NCBI GenBank assembly: GCA_964550985.1
Contig: CAZKBM010000048.1
Location: 1 to 25,724, forward strand
DNA from: JAAYCI01 sp964550985
GTDB lineage: Bacteria; Bacillota; Clostridia; Oscillospirales; Ruminococcaceae
Reading direction: 5' to 3'
DNA length: 25,724 bases
The translations under genes and the position numbers were made by a program. Below, one piece after another: positions 1 to 7,494 of this stretch. A model generated the notes under the pieces. That model saw only the letters and a list, made by a program, of their open reading frames with translations. It had not been told where the DNA came from and ran no database searches. How positions within the stretch are numbered: position 1 is the first letter of the stretch; each line of letters starts with the position of its first letter.

Positions 1-35
1 CGTCCTATCAATTTGCTGAAAAAATTGCTTGACTT

Positions 36-2039
36 CTAATAGTTAGTCACCTCATGCTGTTTTAGCACCCGCATCTCCAGGGCGCCGGCCTCTACCCCTT
101 CGGGTATTTCTTGCCGGTACACCTTTCCTGTGGCAGGTTCAAAATACTCCACTTCATCTATATACCGTATGGTCACCCTATCTCCCAGCTGCACCCAGTG
201 GCTCTCCGGCTTGGGTTTTCCATAATCGTCCGCCAAAAAGGCCGCGGCAATATACCCGCCCGAAGGGTCATTGAGTTTACCGACGTCTCCGGCCAAAACC
301 TGCAATTTCCCCTGCGGAAAATCCTCCATACCGTAAAGGTCCATCTGGTCATCCACCAGCCTTCCGTCGGGCAGGCGTTCGGCATTTTGTACCAGTTGCT
401 CCAGTTGCTCCGGCGTGCGGTGGCGGCTGTTGTTCTGCCGGTAGCGCTCCTCCGGCACAAACTGCTGCATGGGCGTTACCCTGCCATAGGTATACCCTCC
501 CGCCTCTATACCGCCCTGCTGCTCTATCTGCGTTACGGCATCTTGCTGAACCCCATCCCCGGCCCAGTTGTGCGCTACCTGAAAATACCCCGCCGCAGCA
601 ATGATAAAATCGCTTGCCATCCGGCGGCTAAGGTATTTATCCATACTAAAACCGGCGGCAAAGGTAAAGGTTAGGTTTAATAAAATAATGGCAAGGGAGA
701 GGGAAAGCACCGTAACCACGGTTTTAATACGGCTGCGCCCCAAATTAAAAAATGCCAGGCGAAACGGGCTAACGGCCACCTCCATTTTACGTTTGCTCTT
801 CTTTTTGCCGTTCACCTCGGTATAGCGTATGGCCTCGATGGGTGACACCCTTGCAGCCACCCTGCCCGGCCTTGCGCAGGAGAGCAAAACCGTAAGCAAA
901 GAAAACAGCGAAGAACCAATAAAAATTACCGGGCTTGCACTTTGCGCATCCGGCATTACCCCCGCCATACGCGATAAGATAGCCGGTGCAAGCGCCACAC
1001 CCAGGAAATACCCCAAAAGCAAACCCAGCGGAATACCCACCCCCGAAAGGGCCAGCGCCTGTATGCGGATGATGCGCTTTAGCTGCCTGGGGGTGGTTCC
1101 AATGGTTTTAAGAAGGCCATAAAAGCGGATATCGCCCACGACGGAAATTTGAAATACGTTATAGATAATTAAATAGCCGGTAAACAAAATTAAGAGGAGC
1201 AACAGTACAAAGCCCGCCACCGTTACAAAATCCATATTCTGGGCAAACTGCGCGCTTACATACCCCCAGTTAACACCTACAAGCACAAAATTTTCTTTTG
1301 TTGTATCATCGTTTTGGTAGCCGCTGTTTTCCAGTACTTTTTGCACCCTACCCTCTATATCCATAGAGTTATCGAACAAGGTGCTCATGGTGTAGCGGCT
1401 GGTCATACCGTCTTTTCCACTGGTGCCCAGTTTCGCAAAAATTTCTTCGGCGCGGCTTTGCGGCACCAGCACATGGCTGGCACTGATTGCCTTGTCATAT
1501 TCCCAAAATCCACTAAGGATGAAATTTTCGGTGGTTTTTACGCCATCCACATAAAACGTTAGGGTAAAGGGGGCGCCAATTACTGGCTTTACCCCTAGCA
1601 GTGCCAGCACGCGGGTATCGGTTGCGGCTTCGGCAGTACCCTCCTCTGGGTATTGCCCTTCTTTCAGTTTTAGCATCATCCATTCACGGTCGTTTTCGTC
1701 CGAGTATCCCACTTCCACATGGGTTTTATGAAAGGGCGCCTCCTGGGGCATACCCACAATACGCCGCAGGCTGTAAGCTTTTATCCCGGGGTCATTTTTC
1801 AGTTCATTGTATTGTTCCAGCGTTAGGTTTTTAAAGCTGGCATGTGCCAGCCCACCCGCCGCGCGGAAGTTTGCCTGCTGAAACCCCTCCACAAAAGACA
1901 TGCTGATGGTGAACACCACCGCAAACAGCATGGTGGTTAGGGCTATGGCCAGCACGGCCACCACGTTACGCAGGCGGTTTGCCCGCAAAGTGCGAAAGGC
2001 CATAAGCCGAATGGGTTTTTTGTTTTTTACCTTACGCAT
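36..2039 (-). CDS. FtsX/MacB-type ABC transporter permease, apparently C-terminally truncated
   Basis: Membrane subunit of an ABC exporter that pairs with the ATPase encoded just upstream. I chose the ATG at 2039 (667 aa): it overlaps the ATPase stop as ATGCGTAA, whereas a TTG at 2054 would add only five residues. Visible order: a basic N-terminus, a membrane helix near residues 25-47, an extracytoplasmic domain to about 265, three helices between about 270 and 395, a charged linker rich in K and R, and the first helix of a second FtsX unit near 438-462. A second extracytoplasmic domain then runs to the stop. Two-unit permeases of this kind normally finish that domain and add three more helices, about 200 residues, which are absent. 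The last residues HEVTNY precede a TAG stop and AT-rich sequence. A disruption or rearrangement is inferred; the protein may be non-functional. Confidence 0.85.
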   Translation of the reverse strand: MRKVKNKKPIRLMAFRTLRANRLRNVVAVLAIALTTMLFAVVFTISMSFVEGFQQANFRAAGGLAHASFKNLTLEQYNELKNDPGIKAYSLRRIVGMPQEAPFHKTHVEVGYSDENDREWMMLKLKEGQYPEEGTAEAATDTRVLALLGVKPVIGAPFTLTFYVDGVKTTENFILSGFWEYDKAISASHVLVPQSRAEEIFAKLGTSGKDGMTSRYTMSTLFDNSMDIEGRVQKVLENSGYQNDDTTKENFVLVGVNWGYVSAQFAQNMDFVTVAGFVLLLLLILFTGYLIIYNVFQISVVGDIRFYGLLKTIGTTPRQLKRIIRIQALALSGVGIPLGLLLGYFLGVALAPAILSRMAGVMPDAQSASPVIFIGSSLFSLLTVLLSCARPGRVAARVSPIEAIRYTEVNGKKKSKRKMEVAVSPFRLAFFNLGRSRIKTVVTVLSLSLAIILLNLTFTFAAGFSMDKYLSRRMASDFIIAAAGYFQVAHNWAGDGVQQDAVTQIEQQGGIEAGGYTYGRVTPMQQFVPEERYRQNNSRHRTPEQLEQLVQNAERLPDGRLVDDQMDLYGMEDFPQGKLQVLAGDVGKLNDPSGGYIAAAFLADDYGKPKPESHWVQLGDRVTIRYIDEVEYFEPATGKVYRQEIPEGVEAGALEMRVLKQHEVTNY

Positions 2040-2709
2040 GGCGTTTCCCCACAATCTGCCCGTCCTCTATGCGCACAATTCTATCGGCCAGTTGGGCAAT
2101 TTCCTCGTTGTGGGTAATCATTACAATGGTCTGTTTAAATTTTTGGCCCGTAACCTTTAACAGCCCAAGCACATCCTGGCTGGTTTTGCTATCCAGGTTG
2201 CCCGTGGGCTCATCGGCCAATACTATGCTGGGCTTAGAGGCAAGGGCGCGGGCAATGGCCACCCGCTGCTGCTGCCCGCCCGAAAGGTTATTGGGCAGGC
2301 TTTGCAGTTTTGCCTCTAGCCCCAGGGTTTTAAAAATATCCGCAACGTAGGCTTTATCGGGGGTTTTACCGTCTAGCTGGATGGGCAGCACCGTATTTTC
2401 ATAAACGCTTAGCACCGGTACCAAATTGTAGTTTTGGAATACAAAGCCAATTTTTCTGCGCCGGAATATGGTTAGGGCCTCGTCTTTTAAGCCAAAAATA
2501 TCTTGCCCGTCCACAGTAACACTGCCCGAAGTGGGGCGGTCCAGCCCGCCCAGCATATGCAGCAGGGTAGATTTTCCACTGCCGGAAGTGCCCACAATGG
2601 CAACAAACTCGCCGTTTTGCACCTCAATGGTAACGCCTGCCAGGGCGTGTACAGCAGTGTCCCCTTCGCCATATATTTTTTTTAGGTCCCGTGTCTCTAA
2701 AATGGTCAT
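2032..2709 (-). CDS. ABC transporter ATP-binding protein (MacB/LolD/BceA-like)
   Basis: ATPase of an exporter-type ABC system, 225 aa from the chosen start. Walker A GTSGSGKS, Q-loop FQNYN, signature LSGGQQQR, Walker B IVLADEP followed by TGNLDS, and the switch histidine in MITHN are all present, so it should hydrolyse ATP. The start is the ATG at 2709, preceded by GGAGG with 8 nt spacing; a TTG at 2724 overlaps that site and is unlikely. It overlaps the permease start by 8 bp, so the two are translationally coupled. It follows the histidine kinase gene after about 145 bp that contain a dyad and a TATAAT box, so it may also have its own promoter. Substrate unknown; antimicrobial peptides or lipid-like compounds are typical for loci of this layout (inference). 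Confidence 0.95.
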   Translation of the reverse strand: MTILETRDLKKIYGEGDTAVHALAGVTIEVQNGEFVAIVGTSGSGKSTLLHMLGGLDRPTSGSVTVDGQDIFGLKDEALTIFRRRKIGFVFQNYNLVPVLSVYENTVLPIQLDGKTPDKAYVADIFKTLGLEAKLQSLPNNLSGGQQQRVAIARALASKPSIVLADEPTGNLDSKTSQDVLGLLKVTGQKFKQTIVMITHNEEIAQLADRIVRIEDGQIVGKRHA

Positions 2710-2719
2710 TTCACAATCC

Positions 2720-2762
2720 TCCAAAAAATAATCTGCACCATGCTGCCATGGTACAGATTATA
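2720..2762 (-). promoter_or_regulatory. Dyad with T-run and TATAAT box upstream of ABC operon
   Basis: On the minus strand the arms AATCTGTACCATG and CATGGTGCAGATT (12 of 13 pairs) flank a GCAG loop and are followed by TTATTTTTT, directly before the GGAGG of the ATPase gene. This fits an intrinsic terminator or attenuator. A perfect TATAAT at 2757-2762 overlaps the upstream arm, with no convincing -35 box, so the dyad could instead be an operator over a promoter. The two readings are alternatives. Confidence 0.5.
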
Positions 2763-2855
2763 CCGCTACATTCTTTCCAAAACCTTTCGGCAGCCATATA
2801 GGTTCTTACACTTTTGCAAGATTTCCGGCATCCAATGGGCCCTTTCGGCGCCCTG

Positions 2856-3695
2856 CTATTGTTCCAAGGGCAGAAATACCGAAAAGGTACTGCCCTTCCC
2901 TTTGGAGGATTGCACCTTGATGTAGCCGCCCTGGCCCGAGACGATCTCTCTGGCAAGGTATAGCCCAATGCCCACGCCTTCGGTGTTTTGGGCGGTGGCG
3001 CCGCGGTAAAAACGGGCAAAAATTTTTGCCATCTCCCCTTCGGCAATCCCCATTCCCGTATCGGCAATATCAATACGGGCAAACAGTTCATAGGTTTTAA
3101 CGCAAAGGCACACGCTACCGCCTTTTGGGGTATACTTTATGGCGTTATCCACAAGGTTGTACAGGGCCTCTTTTGTCCATCCGGGGTCAAACAGGGCGCT
3201 TGCCGCCGTATCCCCGCAGCTAAGCCGAACTCCCTTGCCCTTGGCCTTTGGCTCCGCCTGCTCGGCCACCTCCCGCAGAATTGGCTGTAGGCAACTGCTT
3301 TTTGGCAGTAGCTGAATCATCCCCGTTTCCAGACGGGATGATTTTACCAAGGAACCGATGAGAAAATTCAGTTTTTCGGCCTGTTCGGCCAAAAGCTGCA
3401 CACACTGCTGCTCTTTCTGTGGCAGCGCACTCTCCTTCAGCAGTTGGGCATACAGCAAAATGTTGGTGACGGGGGTTTTGGTCTGGTGAGAAATGTCTGA
3501 TACCAGGGCGTGTATTTTTTCTCTTTCCTCTGTAAGTTGGGCCTTTGTGGCCACACTTGCCGCCAAATAATGCGAAAGCTTTGTCTCCAGTGCCGACGCC
3601 TCCGTCTCGTCAAAGCCGCTTTCAACAGGGGCGCCGTGTATGGCGTTTTCTATCATTTGGTTTAAGCGCCGTGTGGTTTTGTCCGCTTTTCTCAC
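2856..3695 (-). CDS. Sensor histidine kinase (HisKA/HATPase) without membrane segments
   Basis: Autophosphorylating histidine kinase of 279 aa that should act on the response regulator encoded 5 bp upstream. It starts at GTG 3695 with GTGAGG eight bases before it, overlapping the end of the regulator gene. The N-terminus is charged and helical, with no transmembrane or periplasmic segment. The H-box is SDISHQTKTPV, the N-box is NAIKYTPKGG, and the G-boxes are DTGMGIAEGE and GVGIGLYLAREI, so catalytic parts look complete. The short soluble form means the input is likely cytoplasmic or relayed by a partner such as the transporter (inference; transporters act as sensors in Bce-type systems, though BceS itself has two helices). 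The C-terminus ends normally at FSVFLPLEQ. Confidence 0.9.
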   Translation of the reverse strand: MRKADKTTRRLNQMIENAIHGAPVESGFDETEASALETKLSHYLAASVATKAQLTEEREKIHALVSDISHQTKTPVTNILLYAQLLKESALPQKEQQCVQLLAEQAEKLNFLIGSLVKSSRLETGMIQLLPKSSCLQPILREVAEQAEPKAKGKGVRLSCGDTAASALFDPGWTKEALYNLVDNAIKYTPKGGSVCLCVKTYELFARIDIADTGMGIAEGEMAKIFARFYRGATAQNTEGVGIGLYLAREIVSGQGGYIKVQSSKGKGSTFSVFLPLEQ

Positions 3696-3700
3696 TATTT

Positions 3701-4369
3701 TTACCTCACTGCCCAGGTGTAACCTATGCCATATACGGTTTTGATGTACGCCGGGTTTGCCGGGTTATCTTCCAGTTTATCCCGCAGCCGCTTTACCGTA
3801 ACCGAAAGCGCATTTTCATCCACATACACCGCTCCATCCGGCCAAAGCTGGTTTACCAAAACACCGCGCTGCAGTGTATTTCCTTTATTATCCACCAGCA
3901 CCCTTAACAACTTTTGTTCTGTTTTGCTCAGCACCAATGGCTGGGCATTTTTGTAAAATACCATCTTGGCAAAATGAAAACAAAACGGCCCCTGGGTATA
4001 ACTGCCCGCCATCCCTTTTCTAAGCTGGGTATTTACCCTGGCGCGCAGCACAGCCAGGCTAAAGGGTTTGGTTATGTAATCGTCGGCCCCCCTCTCAAGG
4101 CCGGTTACAATATCGGTTTCCATATCGTTTGCGGTTAGCAGTATAACCGGTGTGTCCCCTTGCCTTTTTACCTCTTGCAGTAAGGTTAGGCCGCTGCCGT
4201 CCGGCAGGTTCACATCTAAAATCAGCAGGTCAAAGGCGGAACCCGCAAGTTGTTTTTTTGCCGCATCAAGCGCGCCGCACACGGTTACGGCCATTTGCTC
4301 GCTTTGCAGGGCAAGGGCAATTCCGCCGGCCAGGGCCCTATCGTCCTCTACCAGTAGTATCTGTTTCAA
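3701..4369 (-). CDS. OmpR/PhoB-family response regulator
   Basis: DNA-binding response regulator of 222 aa. The receiver domain starts LKQILLVEDD, with the acidic pair at D9-D10, the phosphoacceptor D52 in ILDVNLPDGSG and the conserved lysine in ITKPFS. The C-terminal winged helix is recognisable in LVNQLWPDG and VTVKRLRDKLEDNP, ending with the wing YIKTVYGIGYTW. I chose TTG at 4369 because AAGGAGG lies 7 nt upstream; the longer frame from ATG 4390 would place that site inside the gene. It sits between the GHKL kinase gene upstream and the soluble kinase downstream, with only 5 bp to the latter. It most likely controls one or both of the ABC operons here (inference from context). Confidence 0.93.
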   Translation of the reverse strand: MKQILLVEDDRALAGGIALALQSEQMAVTVCGALDAAKKQLAGSAFDLLILDVNLPDGSGLTLLQEVKRQGDTPVILLTANDMETDIVTGLERGADDYITKPFSLAVLRARVNTQLRKGMAGSYTQGPFCFHFAKMVFYKNAQPLVLSKTEQKLLRVLVDNKGNTLQRGVLVNQLWPDGAVYVDENALSVTVKRLRDKLEDNPANPAYIKTVYGIGYTWAVR

Positions 4370-4400
4370 TCGGCGGCCTCCTTGCGGCATAAAATAATTT

Positions 4401-5693
4401 TTACGGTGCTGTATTTACACCCACAGCCTCATCACCTGCATACGGCAGGCACACCGTCAGCACAAAGCGCCCCTCGCTCTCGCTCTGCTCTGCCTGCAGG
4501 CTTCCACCGTGCTTTTGGGCAATATCCCGCATTCCGGCAAGGCCATACCCGTGGTTTTGCCTATCGGGCTTTGTGGTGGCAAAGCCCTCCGCTCGCCGGC
4601 CGGTAAAGGCATTTTCAACACACAGCATAAACAGGCCTTTTTCGGCCTTTGCGCGCAGCGTTACCCGTTTATCATCCGCCTGCCCCACGGCCTCTATGGC
4701 GTTATCCAGCGCGTTGCCCAAAAGGGCACAGAGTTCACTTTCGGGCAGAGGCAGGGCGGCGGGGCAGTGGGCCACAAAGTCGGGCCTATGGCCCTTCGCC
4801 TCCATCTGCTCCGCCTTGCTGCACAGCACCACGTTTACGGCCTCGTTTCCACAGTAGGACGCCCGGCTACTCAGCGCGGGCAGGTCCTCCATTTCGGCCA
4901 GGTAGCTTTGGGCACAGGCTGTATTGCCCTGCTGCAAATACCCCTGCAAAACCGTAAGATGGTTGCGCAGGTCATGGCGCAGGGCGCGCACCTGGGTTTG
5001 CTCCTGCTTTAGCGCGGCATAGTAAATCTCCCTTTGGGCGGCAAGGCTGTTTGCGCGTTCCAGCGCCTCGTGGCGCCAAAGCACCCTGGCGGCATACAGC
5101 AAAACCAGGCAGGCCAGGCACACCAGGGGCAAAAGGGTGTAGGCAAAGCGCCACAGCACCGCTTTGTAAAACACATATTCGGCCTCGTTGGGGTAATGGT
5201 TACTCCATAGAGAAAAAGAGAGCGTCGTTATAGCGGGCGCCAGGGCCAGGCCCCCCAATAAGCCCCAAAACCGCCGGGGCAGGCTAAAGCCCTCTGGCGG
5301 GGCCAACTTCCATGCAGCCAGTGATAATAAGCACCAGAACGGCAAGCGCACCAAACTGGCCAAGGCGGAATCCAGGGCCATGTGCAGGGCGGAATCCAAC
5401 ATCATGTTGGCCGAGATAAATAAAACATAAAAAATACCGCCCACCACCAGTTTGGCAGGCCAAGCGCCCCTACAAAACAGCCCTATGGCAAGCAAAAAAA
5501 ACGGAAATAGCAAGATGGGGTTTTCGTCCCCAATCCAGCTGGGAAGCCGGAAGGTAATGGTAAAAAATACCCAAACCCCCGCCCTGCGCCACCACTGCTG
5601 ATAGGGCGGCAAATAACGGCAAAAGGCTCTTTCTGCACAAAAGCCCGCCAGAAGCACTATCAAGGCCCGCACTATAGATTCGCCCATGCTCAA
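4401..5693 (-). CDS. GHKL-type membrane sensor histidine kinase (AgrC/VirS-like)
   Basis: Membrane histidine kinase that should phosphorylate the LytTR regulator encoded upstream. Several hydrophobic segments fill roughly the first 205 residues, followed by a coiled dimerisation helix, the H-box ALRHDLRNHL, an ATPase domain with NALDNAIEAV and the glycine-rich GYGLAGMRDIAQKHGG. The start is uncertain: TTG 5693 has AAGGAG nine bases upstream and gives 430 aa; TTG 5735 would add 14 polar residues without a better binding site, and ATG 5687 is also possible. Quorum-sensing members of this family come with a peptide precursor and AgrB protease, but neither is seen here, so the ligand is unknown. 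The OmpR-type regulator gene begins about 30 bp after its stop, so they are probably cotranscribed. Confidence 0.9.
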   Translation of the reverse strand: MSMGESIVRALIVLLAGFCAERAFCRYLPPYQQWWRRAGVWVFFTITFRLPSWIGDENPILLFPFFLLAIGLFCRGAWPAKLVVGGIFYVLFISANMMLDSALHMALDSALASLVRLPFWCLLSLAAWKLAPPEGFSLPRRFWGLLGGLALAPAITTLSFSLWSNHYPNEAEYVFYKAVLWRFAYTLLPLVCLACLVLLYAARVLWRHEALERANSLAAQREIYYAALKQEQTQVRALRHDLRNHLTVLQGYLQQGNTACAQSYLAEMEDLPALSSRASYCGNEAVNVVLCSKAEQMEAKGHRPDFVAHCPAALPLPESELCALLGNALDNAIEAVGQADDKRVTLRAKAEKGLFMLCVENAFTGRRAEGFATTKPDRQNHGYGLAGMRDIAQKHGGSLQAEQSESEGRFVLTVCLPYAGDEAVGVNTAP

Positions 5694-5798
5694 ATACAGT
5701 CTCTCCTTGCTATGTGTTTCATCCTTATCTGGCAAACGCGGCCAACATCCTTCCGGGCTTTGTTCCTGGCCGTATGCGGCAAGCAGCCTTTCCCTGCC

Positions 5799-5849
5799 GG
5801 GTAAGCAAATATAAACCCCTTGGCTACAACAAAATGTAAAGGCTTACCC
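5799..5849. repeat. Inverted repeat between regulator and GHKL kinase genes
   Basis: An exact 8-bp inverted repeat, GGGTAAGC and GCTTACCC, separated by 35 bases, lies in the gap between the LytTR regulator and its kinase. The loop is AT-rich. It may form an mRNA stem that adjusts kinase expression or be coincidental. No U-run follows, so it is not a classic terminator. Confidence 0.3.
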
Positions 5850-5851
5850 CA

Positions 5852-6556
5852 CTACAGGGCCCAGCGCGCCAGCGCCTGCTGCACAGCCTGCTGGTAGGCA
5901 CGGCTGATAGGCAGTTGCTGTGTGCCCACATACAAGCACCCCCCCGCCACACGCTGCACGGCGGCGGCCCGCACCAAAAAACGCTGGTGAATGCGAATAA
6001 ACTCCCCCTCCAGCTGTGCTTCTACCTCATTCAGTTTGCCATAAAACGTGTAGCTACGCGCTGCAGTAACGCAGTGTATCTGCCGTAACTGTGAGGTAAA
6101 ATACAAGATATCTTCCCTGTGAATGCGGTAATATTCCTCGCCCGCGCGGCAGTAAAAAAGCTTTGGCTCCTGGGTTTGCAGGGCTGCCAGGGCCCTTACC
6201 AGCAGTTCTTGCAACTGGCTTTGTTTGGGCGGCTTAAGCAGATAACCCAGCGCCCCAACGCTGTAACCGTCAAACACATAGTCGGTGTATCCTGTAACAA
6301 AGGCAATCTGCAAGCCTGTGTTGGCCGCCCGCAGCCGCTTTGCGGTTTCCATGCCATCCAGCTCCCCCATCTCTATATCCAAAAACACCAGGTCTAACTC
6401 ACCGGCGTGCTTTTGCGCGTAGGCCAAAAGCCCCTCCCCGCCGGAAAATTCCAAAATCTTATACTCGGTGCCCATCTGGTACAGCAGGCCCTCCAGCTGC
6501 GCGCACAGCCGCATACGCGTGGCGGCCTCGTCTTCGCACACACCAATTTGCAGCAT
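5852..6556 (-). CDS. LytTR-family response regulator (AgrA/ComE-like)
   Basis: Response regulator of 234 aa partnering the GHKL kinase encoded downstream. The receiver begins MLQIGVCEDEAATRM, with the phosphoacceptor D60 in LVFLDIEMGELDGME and a lysine in GYLLKPP. The C-terminal half from about residue 135 is a LytTR DNA-binding domain: YYRIHREDILYFTS, then FIRIHQRFLVRAAAV, which is the family's characteristic ending. ATG 6556 is chosen because AAAGGAGGGG lies a few bases upstream; an extension to 6589 would run through that site. The gene is the first of the minus-strand set and is divergent from the plus-strand ABC operon, so the 185-bp gap probably holds both promoters. Confidence 0.93.
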   Translation of the reverse strand: MLQIGVCEDEAATRMRLCAQLEGLLYQMGTEYKILEFSGGEGLLAYAQKHAGELDLVFLDIEMGELDGMETAKRLRAANTGLQIAFVTGYTDYVFDGYSVGALGYLLKPPKQSQLQELLVRALAALQTQEPKLFYCRAGEEYYRIHREDILYFTSQLRQIHCVTAARSYTFYGKLNEVEAQLEGEFIRIHQRFLVRAAAVQRVAGGCLYVGTQQLPISRAYQQAVQQALARWAL

Positions 6557-6741
6557 AAAGCCCCTCCTTTGCTCACTATAGTTTAGCACAGCTGCGGGTA
6601 AAAGCCCACCAAGTATTACAATAATTGTGCCAAAAATAACCAGTCATCCCCAAAACTTACCCCCGGTTTGCCAAAAATAGCGGGCGGGTTTGCCCAGCCA
6701 TGCCCGCCCTGCTAAGCTGTAACCAAAAGGGAGGGCTACTT
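6557..6741. promoter_or_regulatory. Divergent intergenic regulatory region
   Basis: Separates the minus-strand LytTR regulator from the plus-strand ABC ATPase. Visible elements are a possible minus-strand -10 box TATAGT at 6575-6580, a perfect 11-base palindrome ACAATAATTGT at 6618-6628, and a GC-rich hairpin whose arms GGGCGGG (6682-6688) and CCCGCCC (6703-6709) lie in the presumed leader of the plus-strand operon, just before its ribosome binding site. No strong -35 boxes were found by eye. Promoters here are expected from gene orientation. Confidence 0.45.
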
Positions 6742-7494
6742 ATGCTGTGTGTACAAGATTTAACCAAAAGTTATCAGGTTGGCAAGAACCGCTATGAGGT
6801 ATTAAAAGGTATTTCTCTTACCGTGGAAAAGGGGGAATTTGTGGCGGTTATGGGGCCCTCAGGCTCGGGCAAAACCACCCTGCTTAACTGCATCTCCTGC
6901 TACATCCCCGCAGATAGCGGCACCATTCGGCTGGGAGATACCGAGCTTGCCAAATTGAACGAAGAGGGGCTTGCCGAGGTGCGCAACCGGCAACTGGGCT
7001 TTGTTTTTCAGGACTTCTTACTGCTGGACGGCCTGACCGTGCGCGACAATATCCTGTTGCCCCGCATTATTGGCGGGCAGATAGACCATGAGATGGAATG
7101 CGCGGCCGACCGACTGTGTGAAATTTTTGGCATTGGTTCTATCAAAGGCAAATACCCTGCTGAAATTTCGGGCGGAGAAAAACAGCGTACAGCGGTTGCC
7201 CGCGCTTTGATAAACCACCCCATGCTTATATTAGCAGACGAGCCCACAGGCAATTTGGATTCAAAATCTTCCCGCACGGTAATACAAAGTTTTTTGCAGG
7301 CGCAAACCGAATTAGAGGCCACCATTTTTATGGTGACGCACGATTCCTTCGCGGCCTCGTTTTGTAACCGTGTGGTGATGCTGCGCGACGGCCTTGTGTG
7401 GCGGGTGCTTACACGAGGCGAGACAGACCAGAGGGATTTTCAGGATGCGCTGCTAAACGCCATACGGCAGATGAGCGAGGTGGAGGCACAATGA
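6742..7494 (+). CDS. ABC transporter ATP-binding protein (BceA-like)
   Basis: ATPase of 250 aa for the BceB-like permease that follows. Walker A GPSGSGKT at residues 38-45, Q-loop FQDFLLLDG, signature SGGEKQR, Walker B LILADEPTGNLDS and switch histidine MVTHDS are intact. ATG 6742 is chosen for its AAAGGGAGGG site; the frame is open upstream but lacks a better start. The stop overlaps the permease start as ATGA, showing tight coupling. In BceAB-type systems this subunit drives removal of cell-wall-active peptides such as bacitracin from their lipid targets (family knowledge); the substrate here is unknown. Expression is probably controlled by one of the neighbouring two-component systems. Confidence 0.95.
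   Translation: MLCVQDLTKSYQVGKNRYEVLKGISLTVEKGEFVAVMGPSGSGKTTLLNCISCYIPADSGTIRLGDTELAKLNEEGLAEVRNRQLGFVFQDFLLLDGLTVRDNILLPRIIGGQIDHEMECAADRLCEIFGIGSIKGKYPAEISGGEKQRTAVARALINHPMLILADEPTGNLDSKSSRTVIQSFLQAQTELEATIFMVTHDSFAASFCNRVVMLRDGLVWRVLTRGETDQRDFQDALLNAIRQMSEVEAQ

Noticed and set aside
2040..2054. TTG at 2054 as the start of the two-unit permease
   Set aside because: ATG 2039 overlaps the ATPase stop in the usual coupled manner and needs no rare start codon.
4370..4390. ATG at 4390 as the start of the OmpR-type regulator
   Set aside because: AAGGAGG lies inside that extension and is well spaced for TTG 4369, where the receiver domain begins.
5774..5839. Short plus-strand frame (21 codons) between the LytTR regulator and its kinase, considered as a signal peptide gene
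   Set aside because: No ribosome binding site, no leader-like pattern, and opposite strand to the regulator and kinase; no AgrB-like processing gene is present.
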